A stretch of DNA of 10,367 nucleotides. Source: Anaerolineaceae bacterium. Lineage in GTDB: Bacteria > Chloroflexota > Anaerolineae > Anaerolineales > Anaerolineaceae. The position numbers and the translations under genes were made by a program. The DNA lies in the NCBI GenBank assembly GCA_017995665.1, contig JAGOIM010000042.1:1-10367 (forward strand), written 5' to 3'. Below are positions 1 through 7,583 of this stretch, in pieces. The notes under the pieces were generated by a model. The model did no database searches and was not told the DNA's origin. It was given only the letters and a program-made list of their open reading frames with translations. The first letter of the stretch is position 1. Every line of letters begins with the position of its first letter.

Positions 1-1419
1 GAGGCAACGATTAAAGTTGCTGTTGGTTCCGGAGACTTAGTCAGTGAATGGGTTTATGCCCTTGCGGCACCTTTTGCGACAGTCAGGGATTCTATAAGCA
101 GTACCGAATTTGTTCAATTCTGGCAAAACGGCAGCCCAATTTCAGGTGATGCGCCTAATGAAATGGTGATGAGTGAGTCGAGCTTTGCTGCTTTGAAAGC
201 CGTTTATGGTGAGCCACTTGACAAGGTGACGATTCTGCCTGCCGAAGGCTTGCTTGAATATTGTTTGGAAACGTCCGCATGGTCAGTGATTCCTTTTGAG
301 TCGATTGAACCGCAATGGAAAATTATCCAAATTGATCAGCAATCGCCAATTCAAAAAGCCTTTGATGCTGAGAGCTATCCTCTAACTTTGCCGGTTTCGC
401 TTTTGATTGATGAGGATGAAGTTCAAATCGTCAACAAGCTTGAGGAAATTGAGGGTCAAATCAGGAGCGCAATCCCTAAAACAAACCGAGATCCGGAAAA
501 ATTGACCACTGTCATCCTGACCGGTGTAACAGCACTAACGCGTGCGACGGCAACCGAAATGGAGATAAAAGGCGTTTTGGCGCCGGCTGAATCGATTGGC
601 GCGACAATGCGCGAGGCTGATATTGCCCATGTGAGCAATGAGGTCCCATTTGCGCGTGATTGCCCGGAGCCGGATTGGACCCAGGAAGTTGATTTGGTTT
701 TTTGTTCCAATGATAAATATATTGATTTGTTAAAAGAAATCGGGACTGACGTTGTCGAATTGACCGGCGACCATTTTCGCGATTGGGGACCGGAGGCGAT
801 GCTTCACACGCTTGAAATTTATGATGAAGCAGGAATGGACTATTTTGGCGGCGGCAAGGACATCGCCGAGGCAAAATCTCCTCTAAAGCTCGAGCATAAC
901 GGGAACAAAATCGCCTTTATCGGCTGCAACGCTAAAGCGCCCGGCTATGCCACGGCCAGCGAAAGCAATCCCGGTGCTTATCACTGCGATTTTGATTATA
1001 TGGTCTCTGAAATTCAGGAACTCAAAGCGGAAGGCTATCAGGTGATAGCCACCTTCCAGCATGATGAAATATATCTTTGGGAGCCTGAACCCAATATGCG
1101 CGAAGATTTCCGGAAGTTAGCGGAAGCAGGGGCGACAATCGTAAGCGGTAGCCAGGCACATCAGCCGCATGTTTATGAATTTCGGGGTGAAAGTTTCATC
1201 CATTATGGCTTGGGCAACCTCTTTTTTGACCAGTTAGGTTGGTATGACGACTCGGACAAAGCCTTTTTAGATCGCCATGTCTTTTATGATGGTAAATATT
1301 TGGGTGTTGAACTCTTAACTGTTCAATTTTTCAATTGGTCGACGCCAACTTTGATGACAGAAGAAGCCAGAAGCGAACTGTTGACGCGATTGTTTGAGTA
1401 TAGTCAAAATCAGGAGTAG
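1..1419 (+). CDS. CapA-family (poly-gamma-glutamate synthesis-like) protein with N-terminal substrate-binding-like domain, 5'-partial
   Basis: The frame is open from base 1, so the gene starts upstream; the visible part is 472 residues. The ATG at 163 is internal: the 54 codons before it read as good protein (WVYALAAPFATV, residues 17-28) and belong to the same domain. Residues 1 to about 150 resemble the periplasmic-binding-like region that precedes CapA in some Chloroflexota proteins (recollection, not a search). The CapA metallophosphatase-like part follows: GVTALTR (175-181), SNEVPF (212-217), GDHFRDWG (256-263), FQHDE (352-356), SGSQAHQPH (382-390) and HYGLGNLFFDQ (401-411). CapA is known from poly-gamma-glutamate capsule systems, but many homologues lie outside them, and no capB or capC is seen here. 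The protein is probably exported or lipid-anchored, but the N-terminus is missing. An intrinsic terminator lies 30 bases after the stop. The family call is firm; the function is open. Confidence 0.85.
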   Translation, partial: EATIKVAVGSGDLVSEWVYALAAPFATVRDSISSTEFVQFWQNGSPISGDAPNEMVMSESSFAALKAVYGEPLDKVTILPAEGLLEYCLETSAWSVIPFESIEPQWKIIQIDQQSPIQKAFDAESYPLTLPVSLLIDEDEVQIVNKLEEIEGQIRSAIPKTNRDPEKLTTVILTGVTALTRATATEMEIKGVLAPAESIGATMREADIAHVSNEVPFARDCPEPDWTQEVDLVFCSNDKYIDLLKEIGTDVVELTGDHFRDWGPEAMLHTLEIYDEAGMDYFGGGKDIAEAKSPLKLEHNGNKIAFIGCNAKAPGYATASESNPGAYHCDFDYMVSEIQELKAEGYQVIATFQHDEIYLWEPEPNMREDFRKLAEAGATIVSGSQAHQPHVYEFRGESFIHYGLGNLFFDQLGWYDDSDKAFLDRHVFYDGKYLGVELLTVQFFNWSTPTLMTEEARSELLTRLFEYSQNQE

Positions 1420-1448
1420 TAAGAGGGGGTAAATCTCAAGCCTTTAAC

Positions 1449-1480
1449 GCCCTTTGCAAGAAGAGGGCATTTAGTTTTAT
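1449..1480 (+). terminator. Intrinsic terminator after the CapA-like gene
   Basis: GCCCTTT (1449-1455) pairs with AGAGGGC (1462-1468), a 7-bp stem with one G-U pair and a 6-base loop. It is followed by the T-rich stretch ATTTAGTTTTAT. It lies 30 bases beyond the stop at 1419, so the CapA-like gene and the metallophosphoesterase are probably separate transcription units. Confidence 0.65.
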
Positions 1481-1653
1481 ATTCCCTATAAGCTGTCCGC
1501 AGAATGCATTTAAATTAAATCGAATGTCTATTTTTTGTTAATTTTTGGAAATTTATCGGGTTTAGGATTGGTGCAGCCTTGTACAATAGAACAAACAACG
1601 CTTTTAAAATTGGTATAACTTGGGGGTTATTACATGAATTAGAAAGGTCGAAA

Positions 1654-2814
1654 ATGTCAGGAATTGTTTTAGGTTTAGTGGCTTTGATCGTTTTATTGGT
1701 TTTTGGGGGTGTAAATTATTACATTGGGAAGAAACTTTTTGATTGGTTTGTTCTTCTTCTCCCAAACCTAAACACGAAGCTTTTTATCGGAATTTTTATC
1801 TTGCTAAGCCTGGTTATGGTTTTGGGCAATTTGCCTTTCTTCCGCCCAGTCTTCTTAAAGCGGGTTTTTAATTGGATCGGCTCATATTGGATGGGTGCTT
1901 TCATTTATCTCTTTTTGTTTACCGTCTTGAGCGATTTGCTAATATTACTCGGTAAATCCATTGGGCTAATTGCTAACCCCATGCCTCAAGCCGTAAGGTT
2001 TTGGTCTGGTTTGGTAATTATTTTAGCGACAACCGCAGTTGTGGCATTTGGTCTATTTAATGCAAAGCAATTAAAACTTGTTAGCTATGATATTAAGGTG
2101 AAGAATAAGGCTATCTCGCAAGCATTGAAAATTGCGATGGTAAGCGATTTGCACATCGGCGCGGCCAATTCGGAGCAACAATTGGAAAAAACTGTCGCGA
2201 TGATTAATTCGATAGAACCGGACATCGTTTTGATCCCCGGAGATATATTTAACGATGATTATTACCTGATTCAAAATCCGGAAACTGTTGTTGAGCTGCT
2301 TCAACAGATCAAGGCCAAACAGGGTGTTTATGCCAGCTTGGGAAACCATGACGGGGGTAAAAATCACGCTGATTTTGTAAGTTTGCTGACTCAAAGCGGG
2401 ATTAAATTGTTGAATGACGAAGCTCTGATCGTTGACGGAAAAGTGGCTTTGCTGGGGAGAGTTGACGCTTCCCCGGTCGGCGGTTTTCCGGGCTTTAGCC
2501 GAAAAGACGCAAAGGAAATGCAAGCTCTTATCGCCCAACTGCCCAAGGAATTGCCTTTGATCGTGCTGGACCACAACCCGAAACATATTGACGAGTACGG
2601 CACAGAAACGGATTTGATCGTGGCAGGGCATACGCATCGCGGGCAAATTTTCCCCGGAAATTTATTTACCAAAGCTCTTTTTGCGGTGGATTATGGTTAT
2701 TACCGGAAAGACGAAAACAGCCCGCAGGTGGTCGTCAGCAGCGGTGCCGGTACCTGGGCGATGCCGATGAGGGTCGGTTCGCAGTGTGAAGTTGTGGAAA
2801 TCAGGTTGCATTAG
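1654..2814 (+). CDS. Membrane-anchored calcineurin-like metallophosphoesterase
   Basis: A 386-residue protein. I chose the ATG at 1654 because AGAAAGG sits 6 bases upstream; the longer TTG reading from 1579 adds 25 polar residues with no ribosome site. Residues 1 to about 137 hold about four hydrophobic segments (near 3-25, 42-60, 76-100 and 115-137). The catalytic domain follows with the family motifs in order: SDLHIG (164-169; D165, H167), PGDIFND (195-201; D197), GNHD (230-233; N231, H232), H307 in DHNPKH, and GHTHRGQ (325-331; H326, H328). All expected metal ligands are present. The YkuE/YaeI-type branch hydrolyses phosphoesters such as lipid or nucleotide phosphates; the substrate here is unknown. 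The catalytic domain follows the last membrane segment, but its side of the membrane cannot be fixed from the sequence. It converges with the DUF2974 gene across a repeat cassette. Confidence 0.88.
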   Translation: MSGIVLGLVALIVLLVFGGVNYYIGKKLFDWFVLLLPNLNTKLFIGIFILLSLVMVLGNLPFFRPVFLKRVFNWIGSYWMGAFIYLFLFTVLSDLLILLGKSIGLIANPMPQAVRFWSGLVIILATTAVVAFGLFNAKQLKLVSYDIKVKNKAISQALKIAMVSDLHIGAANSEQQLEKTVAMINSIEPDIVLIPGDIFNDDYYLIQNPETVVELLQQIKAKQGVYASLGNHDGGKNHADFVSLLTQSGIKLLNDEALIVDGKVALLGRVDASPVGGFPGFSRKDAKEMQALIAQLPKELPLIVLDHNPKHIDEYGTETDLIVAGHTHRGQIFPGNLFTKALFAVDYGYYRKDENSPQVVVSSGAGTWAMPMRVGSQCEVVEIRLH

Positions 2815-2879
2815 AGAAAAGAAATAAAGAGCCATTCAATTCTCCGCAAATTTGTTGTTAGGAAGAAGGAGTTACACAG

Positions 2880-2932
2880 GGCTGGGTTGAAACCCAGCCT
2901 TACACCAGATTTCTTCTGACCGAATGGATGAA
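2880..2932. repeat. REP-like palindrome with tail, copy A
   Basis: GGCTGGGTT (2880-2888) and AACCCAGCC (2891-2899) form a 9-bp perfect inverted repeat around GA. TTACAC flanks it on both sides in direct orientation (2872-2877 and 2900-2905). The tail ends CTGACCGAATGGATGAA (2916-2932), which recurs in copy B. The palindrome could also act as a two-way transcription stop between the convergent genes, although it has no T tract. Confidence 0.75.
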
Positions 2933-2937
2933 CATGC

Positions 2938-3020
2938 GGCCGGGTTACACCACTCGCTTCGCATCGGGTGCTATAGAACCCAGCCGTACACAATATTTTC
3001 TGGCTGACCGAATGGATGAA
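2938..3020. repeat. REP-like palindrome with tail, copy B
   Basis: GGCCGGGTT (2938-2946) pairs with AACCCAGCC (2977-2985), 9 bp with one mismatch. The 30 bases between them hold a second stem, CACTCG (2951-2956) with CGGGTG (2965-2970), one G-U pair. From AACCCAGCC to GATGAA (2977-3020) the sequence repeats copy A (2891-2932) with two extra bases and a few changes, at a period of 86 bases. It again includes a TACAC box (2987-2991) and the CTGACCGAATGGATGAA tail (3004-3020). This indicates a dispersed palindromic element in two adjacent head-to-tail copies. Confidence 0.7.
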
Positions 3021-3033
3021 ACCAGGCTTTAGG

Positions 3034-4167
3034 CTAAAAATATTGTTTGCCTTCGTTCCCTTTTGACTTTACCCAAGATTCAATGGCATGCCCAACGGTC
3101 TTTTTTGCATTATTTGCAAGAAGCGAGAGGGTCTTTAGGATAAGTTTGCGTGTTTCATCATCCATGCTGTCGATGGATGAAAAAATCACGACAGCTGAGT
3201 CAAACCACCTTTCTTCCAAATCCTTTATTGTGTAAGCCTTAGTCTGTGAAATAATTGAATAGAGCGCATCCACAAACTTTTCTCGTTGACACAGATCTAA
3301 ATCGGCGACCCAAGCCTTAATGGTGTGGTCGATTAATTGGCTCGTGTCTGTAACAGAATCGAGGCAGGAGAAATGGTTTCTTTCCAGCTCCCAGGAAAAC
3401 ATATCATGCTGTAAATAATTCACTTTCTGGGAACTTCGGACAATAATATATTGCTCATCATGCTCCATCAGCATACCAACGATGGAGGATTGTGGGACAT
3501 AAGTGCTCATTTTGTCCCGAATCTGTTGATATTGGTCTGTTGAAATAACCGTTTTTTCAAAGCCGGGTCCATCGAAATTGTATATAGAAATAATCCGCTG
3601 CTTGATCACCGGATTGCAGAAAGTTGCCGCATACATGGCAAGATTTCCGCCTTTGGAATGGCCAGCCAGAATCAAATCACCATTCAATGTCGCTGCTACG
3701 GTTTCCAGGTATTCCACCGCGCTTTCCTGTGCCGGAACGGGGCAAATGAAGGTCATGTTGAAGTTTTCCTTCCAGCCCACCAGCGTGGCGTCTGTCCCCC
3801 GGAACAAAATTAAGCTGAGCCTGTCATTGGCTTGTACAGTAACCGCCGCAAACTGGGTCTGCGATTCTACATCGAAGCGATTAGCAAAGTTTGTGATAAG
3901 CATTTCGCTAAAACGATTACTTTCCGACAGCAGGTGCATTAAGTCGAAATCATCCTTCAAATGCAGGCTTTGCTCAATATCCGGCAGGGCAAGCAACTGT
4001 TCGCATGCCTCGTGAATCGAGATGGGTGCAGATCTTGCATTTAAAGAAAGCTTTTCAAAAGGAAAATACGCTAACTCAGACAGAACTAAAACATCGATTT
4101 CATTTATGTCGTCCTTTTCAAGCTTCAAATCTCCACGCCATTGCAGGTAATCTTTAATATTTGCCAT
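3034..4167 (-). CDS. DUF2974 / Mbeg1-like alpha/beta-hydrolase (lipase-type serine hydrolase)
   Basis: A 377-residue protein with no signal peptide or membrane segment, so probably cytoplasmic. The alpha/beta-hydrolase core is visible: FRGTD (122-126) in the oxyanion-side strand, the nucleophile elbow GHSKGGN (169-175) with S171 as likely catalytic serine, FDGPGF (198-203), and the PQSSIVGMLMEH stretch (225-236) typical of DUF2974. A later histidine, H254 in LQHDMF, is a candidate for the triad. The C-terminal third (about 270-377) is helical and charged, with no motif I know. Relatives are called Mbeg1-like and are presumed esterases or lipases, with physiological role unknown. Start: ATG at 4167 preceded by AGAGGA at about 8 bases. 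It appears monocistronic and ends against the repeat cassette, convergent with the phosphoesterase. Confidence 0.82.
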   Translation of the reverse strand: MANIKDYLQWRGDLKLEKDDINEIDVLVLSELAYFPFEKLSLNARSAPISIHEACEQLLALPDIEQSLHLKDDFDLMHLLSESNRFSEMLITNFANRFDVESQTQFAAVTVQANDRLSLILFRGTDATLVGWKENFNMTFICPVPAQESAVEYLETVAATLNGDLILAGHSKGGNLAMYAATFCNPVIKQRIISIYNFDGPGFEKTVISTDQYQQIRDKMSTYVPQSSIVGMLMEHDEQYIIVRSSQKVNYLQHDMFSWELERNHFSCLDSVTDTSQLIDHTIKAWVADLDLCQREKFVDALYSIISQTKAYTIKDLEERWFDSAVVIFSSIDSMDDETRKLILKTLSLLANNAKKTVGHAIESWVKSKGNEGKQYF

Positions 4168-4500
4168 ATCACAATCCTCTGCAAAATATTTTACTATATT
4201 AAGACTAAAGGCTTTTTTTATCAGATCTTCGATAAATGTTTATGAGACGAGGATGCCTTGTTTGTCGGCTCAAACAATAAGTGTTTTGATCAAATCAACT
4301 TCCTCTTTATTTCATGACCGCGCCCAATCGTGTCGAGTCAGGCAATAATGTTATAGAGGTTTTTTATAATTCAATGGCAAAAAAAGTACTTTAGCCGGCA
4401 AGATAGAAATGTTCTAATGTGATGTTAAAGATTGCAGGATGGGTAGGTGATATTTGAGTATCAACTATCCGACTTTAGAAATATCTGCTCATTAATACAA
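4168..4500. other. Intergenic stretch without a convincing gene; possible minus-strand promoter and decayed ORF
   Basis: No intact gene is seen. On the minus strand TTGCCA (4375-4380) and TATAAC (4350-4355) are 19 bases apart, a weak candidate promoter for the DUF2974 gene. After it, GAGGAAG leads into a TTG at 4291-4293, and the frame reads LIKTLIV, stop, ADKQGILVS, stop, TFIEDLIKKAFSL down to about 4201. That reads like a short protein N-terminus broken by two stops, but may be chance. Other marks are the palindrome TTTGATCAAA (4285-4294) and a hairpin TTGTTTG/CAAACAA (4258-4264 and 4271-4277) without a T tract. Confidence 0.4.
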
Positions 4501-4529
4501 AAAAACTCCTTGATTCTCAAGGAGTTTTT
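4501..4529 (-). terminator. Strong bidirectional terminator, ends the hydrolase-MFS operon
   Basis: AAAAACTCCTTGA (4501-4513) and TCAAGGAGTTTTT (4517-4529) are a perfect 13-bp inverted repeat around TTC. Read on the minus strand, the stem ends in a run of T continuing to 4499, an excellent intrinsic terminator about 80 bases past the MFS stop codon. On the plus strand it also ends in TTTTTG followed by T-rich sequence, so it should work both ways. Confidence 0.9.
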
Positions 4530-4606
4530 GTTGTTCTTTTCAATTTATTCTATTGATCCAGATTATTTCTGGAAGCAGACGATGCACTGCCTTTTTCCCT
4601 ATGCTT

Positions 4607-5908
4607 TTACTCCAAGCTTAGAGTCGCCAATGTTTCCTTTTCTCGTCTTTCCTCAACACTCTTGTTAATTGCAGGAATGAGAAGGACACCAATGAGCATC
4701 ATCGGAAGCATCGTAAACATCGCTGGTATCATGCCCATGCCCCTTGTTTCTCCAAAGAAAGCAATTATTTTAATTGAAACCATTTGAAGGCCGATATTCA
4801 TTACACTTGTAAAGACAGAGAACATAAACCCTTCAATGGATTCTGATGCCAATCTCATGAGAACACCATAAGTGATAACAGATACCGCACCTCTAGCGAT
4901 GCCCATTGAAGCTTGAGCAAAAATAACCAGAGCCGTTTTATCCCAGTTCCCATCCACAAGTAGCCAAGGTAACATCAGAACCCAGATACCGATAAAGAGG
5001 AACATGATATTTCTGTTCGTCAAGCCACCGATTTTGTTAACAAGCTGACCGACGAAAAAAGCACCAATGGCAACGCCGATATACTGAATCATCGTAGCCG
5101 CCCCATAGACAGCTTGATTGGTGTTATTCATCACAACAGGACCGATACTATTGGCCATGCCCATAGAACCCATAAAGCAAAGTGCAAAAATGATGCCCAA
5201 CCATGCGCCACGATTGCCAAATCCAATTTTAATGGCAGTCTTGATGGGAATCAGCTTTTCTTTTAGTTCTGCGCCAGGGAGTTCTTTAAAGAGAAGCGTT
5301 GAAAAAGCCTGTCCAGCTGCGGCGACACCCAGGATAACAGCGACCGCTTTCCATCCGATGACCCCAGGAAGAGCAGTTGCCAGTATTACTCCGATAGCCA
5401 TCCCAGCATATCTTCCACCGTTTGCATATCCCTGCATTTTTTCTGTATGCTCATCGGGGGTGATATCCACGGTCAATGCGTCTGCTGTTCCATCGACGAT
5501 TACAAAGCAAACATTACAAAGAATAATGGCACCCAGCCAAATTGAGGAAAAAGTTGTAATTGTAGAGAGTGCAATAAATGCCGGAATAAACAAGAGGCCC
5601 CCCATAATGAGATAGGGTTTTCTTCTGCCAAACTTTCCGACATAGACTCGATCTGATAAAAGTCCGGTAAACATTTTCAGGTATGTAGGAAGTGCAGCAA
5701 GTGACGCAACTGTCGCAATGGTTGCATAATCCAATTTAAATACATGTGTCATGTAATAAGTGATATAGACTTGAAGTCCGGCAACATAAATGCCCTGTAG
5801 AAAATAGAAAAGCAATTCTACATAAAAGTAATAATTTTTGAAGTTTTTCTGTTTGCGCTGATCTAAAGTTAACTCAGCGGTCTGGACCATTGTTTCATTC
5901 TCATTCAT
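4607..5908 (-). CDS. Major facilitator superfamily transporter
   Basis: A 433-residue integral membrane protein with about 12 hydrophobic segments in two halves. The first half carries the MFS loop signature between helices 2 and 3, GLLSDRVYVGKFGRRK (82-97). The spacing of D86 to the RRK, followed by PYLIMGGLL, also recalls folate/biopterin (BT1), AmpG and PucC-type carriers more than the shortest drug-efflux form; this is an impression, not a search result. VDGTADALTVD (138-148) lies in helix 4 to 5. The start ATG at 5908 has GAGGAG close upstream. It is the second gene of a minus-strand pair, 106 bases after the AbgB-like hydrolase, so it most likely imports that enzyme's substrate, although export of a product is possible. 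A small hairpin lies in the gap. Family is certain; substrate is unknown. Confidence 0.88.
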   Translation of the reverse strand: MNENETMVQTAELTLDQRKQKNFKNYYFYVELLFYFLQGIYVAGLQVYITYYMTHVFKLDYATIATVASLAALPTYLKMFTGLLSDRVYVGKFGRRKPYLIMGGLLFIPAFIALSTITTFSSIWLGAIILCNVCFVIVDGTADALTVDITPDEHTEKMQGYANGGRYAGMAIGVILATALPGVIGWKAVAVILGVAAAGQAFSTLLFKELPGAELKEKLIPIKTAIKIGFGNRGAWLGIIFALCFMGSMGMANSIGPVVMNNTNQAVYGAATMIQYIGVAIGAFFVGQLVNKIGGLTNRNIMFLFIGIWVLMLPWLLVDGNWDKTALVIFAQASMGIARGAVSVITYGVLMRLASESIEGFMFSVFTSVMNIGLQMVSIKIIAFFGETRGMGMIPAMFTMLPMMLIGVLLIPAINKSVEERREKETLATLSLE

Positions 5909-5918
5909 TGCAATCTCC

Positions 5919-5963
5919 TCAGATAAATTTTAGATGAAAAAAATTGAAAGATTCAATTCTCAT
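5919..5963 (-). CDS. Possible 14-codon leader ORF before the MFS gene
   Basis: ATG at 5961-5963 follows AAGGAGGTGC and opens a 14-codon frame, MRIESFNFFHLKFI, ending in TGA at 5919-5921. The stop abuts the GAGGAG ribosome site of the MFS gene and ends 10 bases before its ATG. The spacing from the strong ribosome site to this ATG is short (3 bases after GGAGG), so translation is uncertain. If translated, it would run straight through the hairpin at 5942-5958. Confidence 0.25.
   Translation of the reverse strand: MRIESFNFFHLKFI
5937..5958 (-). terminator. Weak hairpin with T-run between hydrolase and MFS genes (attenuator-like)
   Basis: AATTGAA (5942-5948) and TTCAATT (5952-5958) are a perfect 7-bp inverted repeat with a 3-base loop. 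Read on the minus strand it is followed directly by five more T (5937-5941). The stem has only one G-C pair, so at most it would end part of the transcripts or trim the mRNA, lowering MFS relative to hydrolase expression. Confidence 0.4.
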
Positions 5964-6014
5964 GCACCTCCTTGATAAGCCTTTATGCTTCTCTATCACT
6001 CGAACCAAAGGTGT

Positions 6015-7448
6015 CTACAACTCACTGATTGCCCTTGGTTTCACATCCGCAGGTATGGGAGAAACATATTGTCTGCCTTGCATTCGATTAGCAAATTCTG
6101 CAGTGACTGTTTCCAGAAGAGCTCCATCTTCAATAAGATCAATCGCCGCCCCAGCAAGTACTTGAGAGGCATAGATCATTCCCTTATGAGCGATTTCACT
6201 TCGACCGATCGAAACCACTTGCCAAGAATGAGCCGGTGTCCTCAGAGTCCAGCAAGTTGCACCAATCTGCGCGGTGGGAACATTCCAACTCACATCTCCT
6301 ACATCGCTCGAACCGGGGGCAACTTTAATCTCCCTTTCTGGATTAAAAGGAATAATCTCAGTAAAAAGAGCTTTTCCTTTCGTCATATTACGGAACATGG
6401 CAGCTTCCGCTTCTCCAAGCCCCATCATATTAATTTCACCTCCCAAACTATCATCGATGGCCTTACCAAGTGCCAACTCTTCTTCTGTATAGTCGATGGA
6501 GGGTACATCCAGCATATTTTTATGGAGCAAGGCATTAAGTGCTCTATTAGGAATCAAGTTTGCACAAGATTTGATAAACTCAATCTCAACTTCCGTTTCC
6601 GTTGCCATAGCCATGCCCTTTGCGATTTTGTTGACCCTCTGATAAATCTCTTCAACCTGCTCCATCTGTGGAGCTCTGATCAGATAAAGGACTTCCGCTC
6701 GGGACTGAACGACATTGGGGGAAAAACCACCCGTATTGGTAATAGCGTAATGAATCCGCGCGTCTTGAATAATGTGTTCACGAAGAAATTGAACGCCTAC
6801 ATTCATCAGTTCCATCGCATCTAAGGCACTTCTTCCATTTTGAGGAGATGCTGCTGCGTGTGAAGACTTGCCCTTAAACTTATAAAGTATCTGATAATTT
6901 GCGAGGAAACCCACATCCGCCACAGCGTTAAAGCTCGCTGGATGCCAGGTCAATGCCGCATCGATTCCATTAAAAACACCAGCTCTGGCCATAAAAGCTT
7001 TTCCAGAACCGCCTTCTTCAGCTGGGCAACCAAAATACTTCACCGTTCCTGATTTCCCGCTTTTTTCAAGATACTCCTTCACGCCAATCGCCGCACCAAG
7101 AGAACCCACACCAAGGAGATTATGGCCACAACCATGACCGTTCCCACCCTCGACAATAGGTTCTTCCTCGGCTATGCAAGCTTTTTGACTGAGACCGGAA
7201 AGGGCATCGAACTCTCCCAGAAAACCAATTACAGGTGAACCGGAGCCCCAGGTACCAATGAAAGCTGTTGGAATATCCGCCACAGCCTTTTCCACAGAAA
7301 AGCCATAGAATTCAAGCTCTTTACAAAGGCTTTCCATCGATTTTTCTTCCTGAAAAGCCGTTTCGGCAAAGTCCCACACCTGATCACTGAGATGGCTTAA
7401 CCTCGCCTTATTATCTTCAATATACTTGTAAACGTCGTGTTTCGTCAC
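6015..7448 (-). CDS. M20-family amidohydrolase, AbgB-like (p-aminobenzoyl-glutamate hydrolase subunit B type)
   Basis: A 477-residue protein, close to E. coli AbgB in length, and from memory alignable along its whole length. Shared blocks include NGHGCGHN (103-110; C107 and H109 as metal ligands), CPAEEGGSGK (141-150; E144/E145 catalytic and metal), TWHP (167-170; H169), SSHAA (195-199; dimer-domain histidine H197), YAITNTGG (234-241), LIRAP (256-260), SSDVGDVSW (380-388) and HKGM (421-424; H421). M20 enzymes use two metal ions to cut amide bonds; AbgB with AbgA splits p-aminobenzoyl-glutamate. No abgA partner is present, so the protein may act alone, as a homodimer, and on another N-acyl or peptide-like amide. 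I chose the GTG at 7448 because AGGAGG lies 6 bases upstream; the ATG at 7484 has no ribosome site and would put AGGAGG inside the gene. No signal peptide: cytoplasmic. Confidence 0.9.
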   Translation of the reverse strand: MTKHDVYKYIEDNKARLSHLSDQVWDFAETAFQEEKSMESLCKELEFYGFSVEKAVADIPTAFIGTWGSGSPVIGFLGEFDALSGLSQKACIAEEEPIVEGGNGHGCGHNLLGVGSLGAAIGVKEYLEKSGKSGTVKYFGCPAEEGGSGKAFMARAGVFNGIDAALTWHPASFNAVADVGFLANYQILYKFKGKSSHAAASPQNGRSALDAMELMNVGVQFLREHIIQDARIHYAITNTGGFSPNVVQSRAEVLYLIRAPQMEQVEEIYQRVNKIAKGMAMATETEVEIEFIKSCANLIPNRALNALLHKNMLDVPSIDYTEEELALGKAIDDSLGGEINMMGLGEAEAAMFRNMTKGKALFTEIIPFNPEREIKVAPGSSDVGDVSWNVPTAQIGATCWTLRTPAHSWQVVSIGRSEIAHKGMIYASQVLAGAAIDLIEDGALLETVTAEFANRMQGRQYVSPIPADVKPRAISEL

Positions 7449-7454
7449 GAATAG

Positions 7455-7460
7455 CCTCCT
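7455..7460 (-). promoter_or_regulatory. Ribosome binding site fixing a GTG start for the AbgB-like gene
   Basis: Minus-strand AGGAGG, within ATAAGGAGG, stands 6 bases before GTG (7446-7448). It is near-perfect and decides against the upstream ATG at 7482-7484. Confidence 0.85.
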
Positions 7461-7583
7461 TATAAGCTTCTGACAATCAGTCATTTAGGTATTTGGCAAA
7501 GAATGAATGAGGATCGTAGTTCTTTATTTTTTGCCTTTTTTAATTTATCACTGAAAAATATATACTTAAAGATACGAAACCAC

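Noticed and set aside
1579..1653. Longer N-terminus for the metallophosphoesterase from a TTG at 1579
   Set aside because: No ribosome site precedes it, the added residues are polar and sit before the first membrane helix, and the ATG at 1654 has AGAAAGG at ideal spacing.
2071..2646. 191-codon open frame on the minus strand inside the metallophosphoesterase gene
   Set aside because: It is a shadow of the plus-strand gene, whose complete set of metal-binding motifs proves the coding frame. The shadow has no recognisable domain.
4258..4277. TTGTTTG/CAAACAA hairpin as a terminator or riboswitch
   Set aside because: The stem is AT-rich with no T tract on either strand, it lies after no gene end, and it matches no riboswitch core I know.
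4373..4393. Mini-frame MAKKVL on the plus strand after a TATAAT at 4365-4370
   Set aside because: It has six codons, no -35 at proper spacing, no ribosome site, and the -10 would be too close to the ATG.
5985..6824. 279-codon plus-strand open frame opposite the AbgB-like gene
   Set aside because: It is antisense to a protein with all M20 catalytic motifs. Its translation is rich in Cys, His and Ser and resembles no protein.
7449..7484. ATG at 7484 as start of the AbgB-like hydrolase
   Set aside because: It has no Shine-Dalgarno, and the extra 12 codons contain the AGGAGG that serves the GTG at 7448. The AbgB-like similarity also begins at about that GTG.
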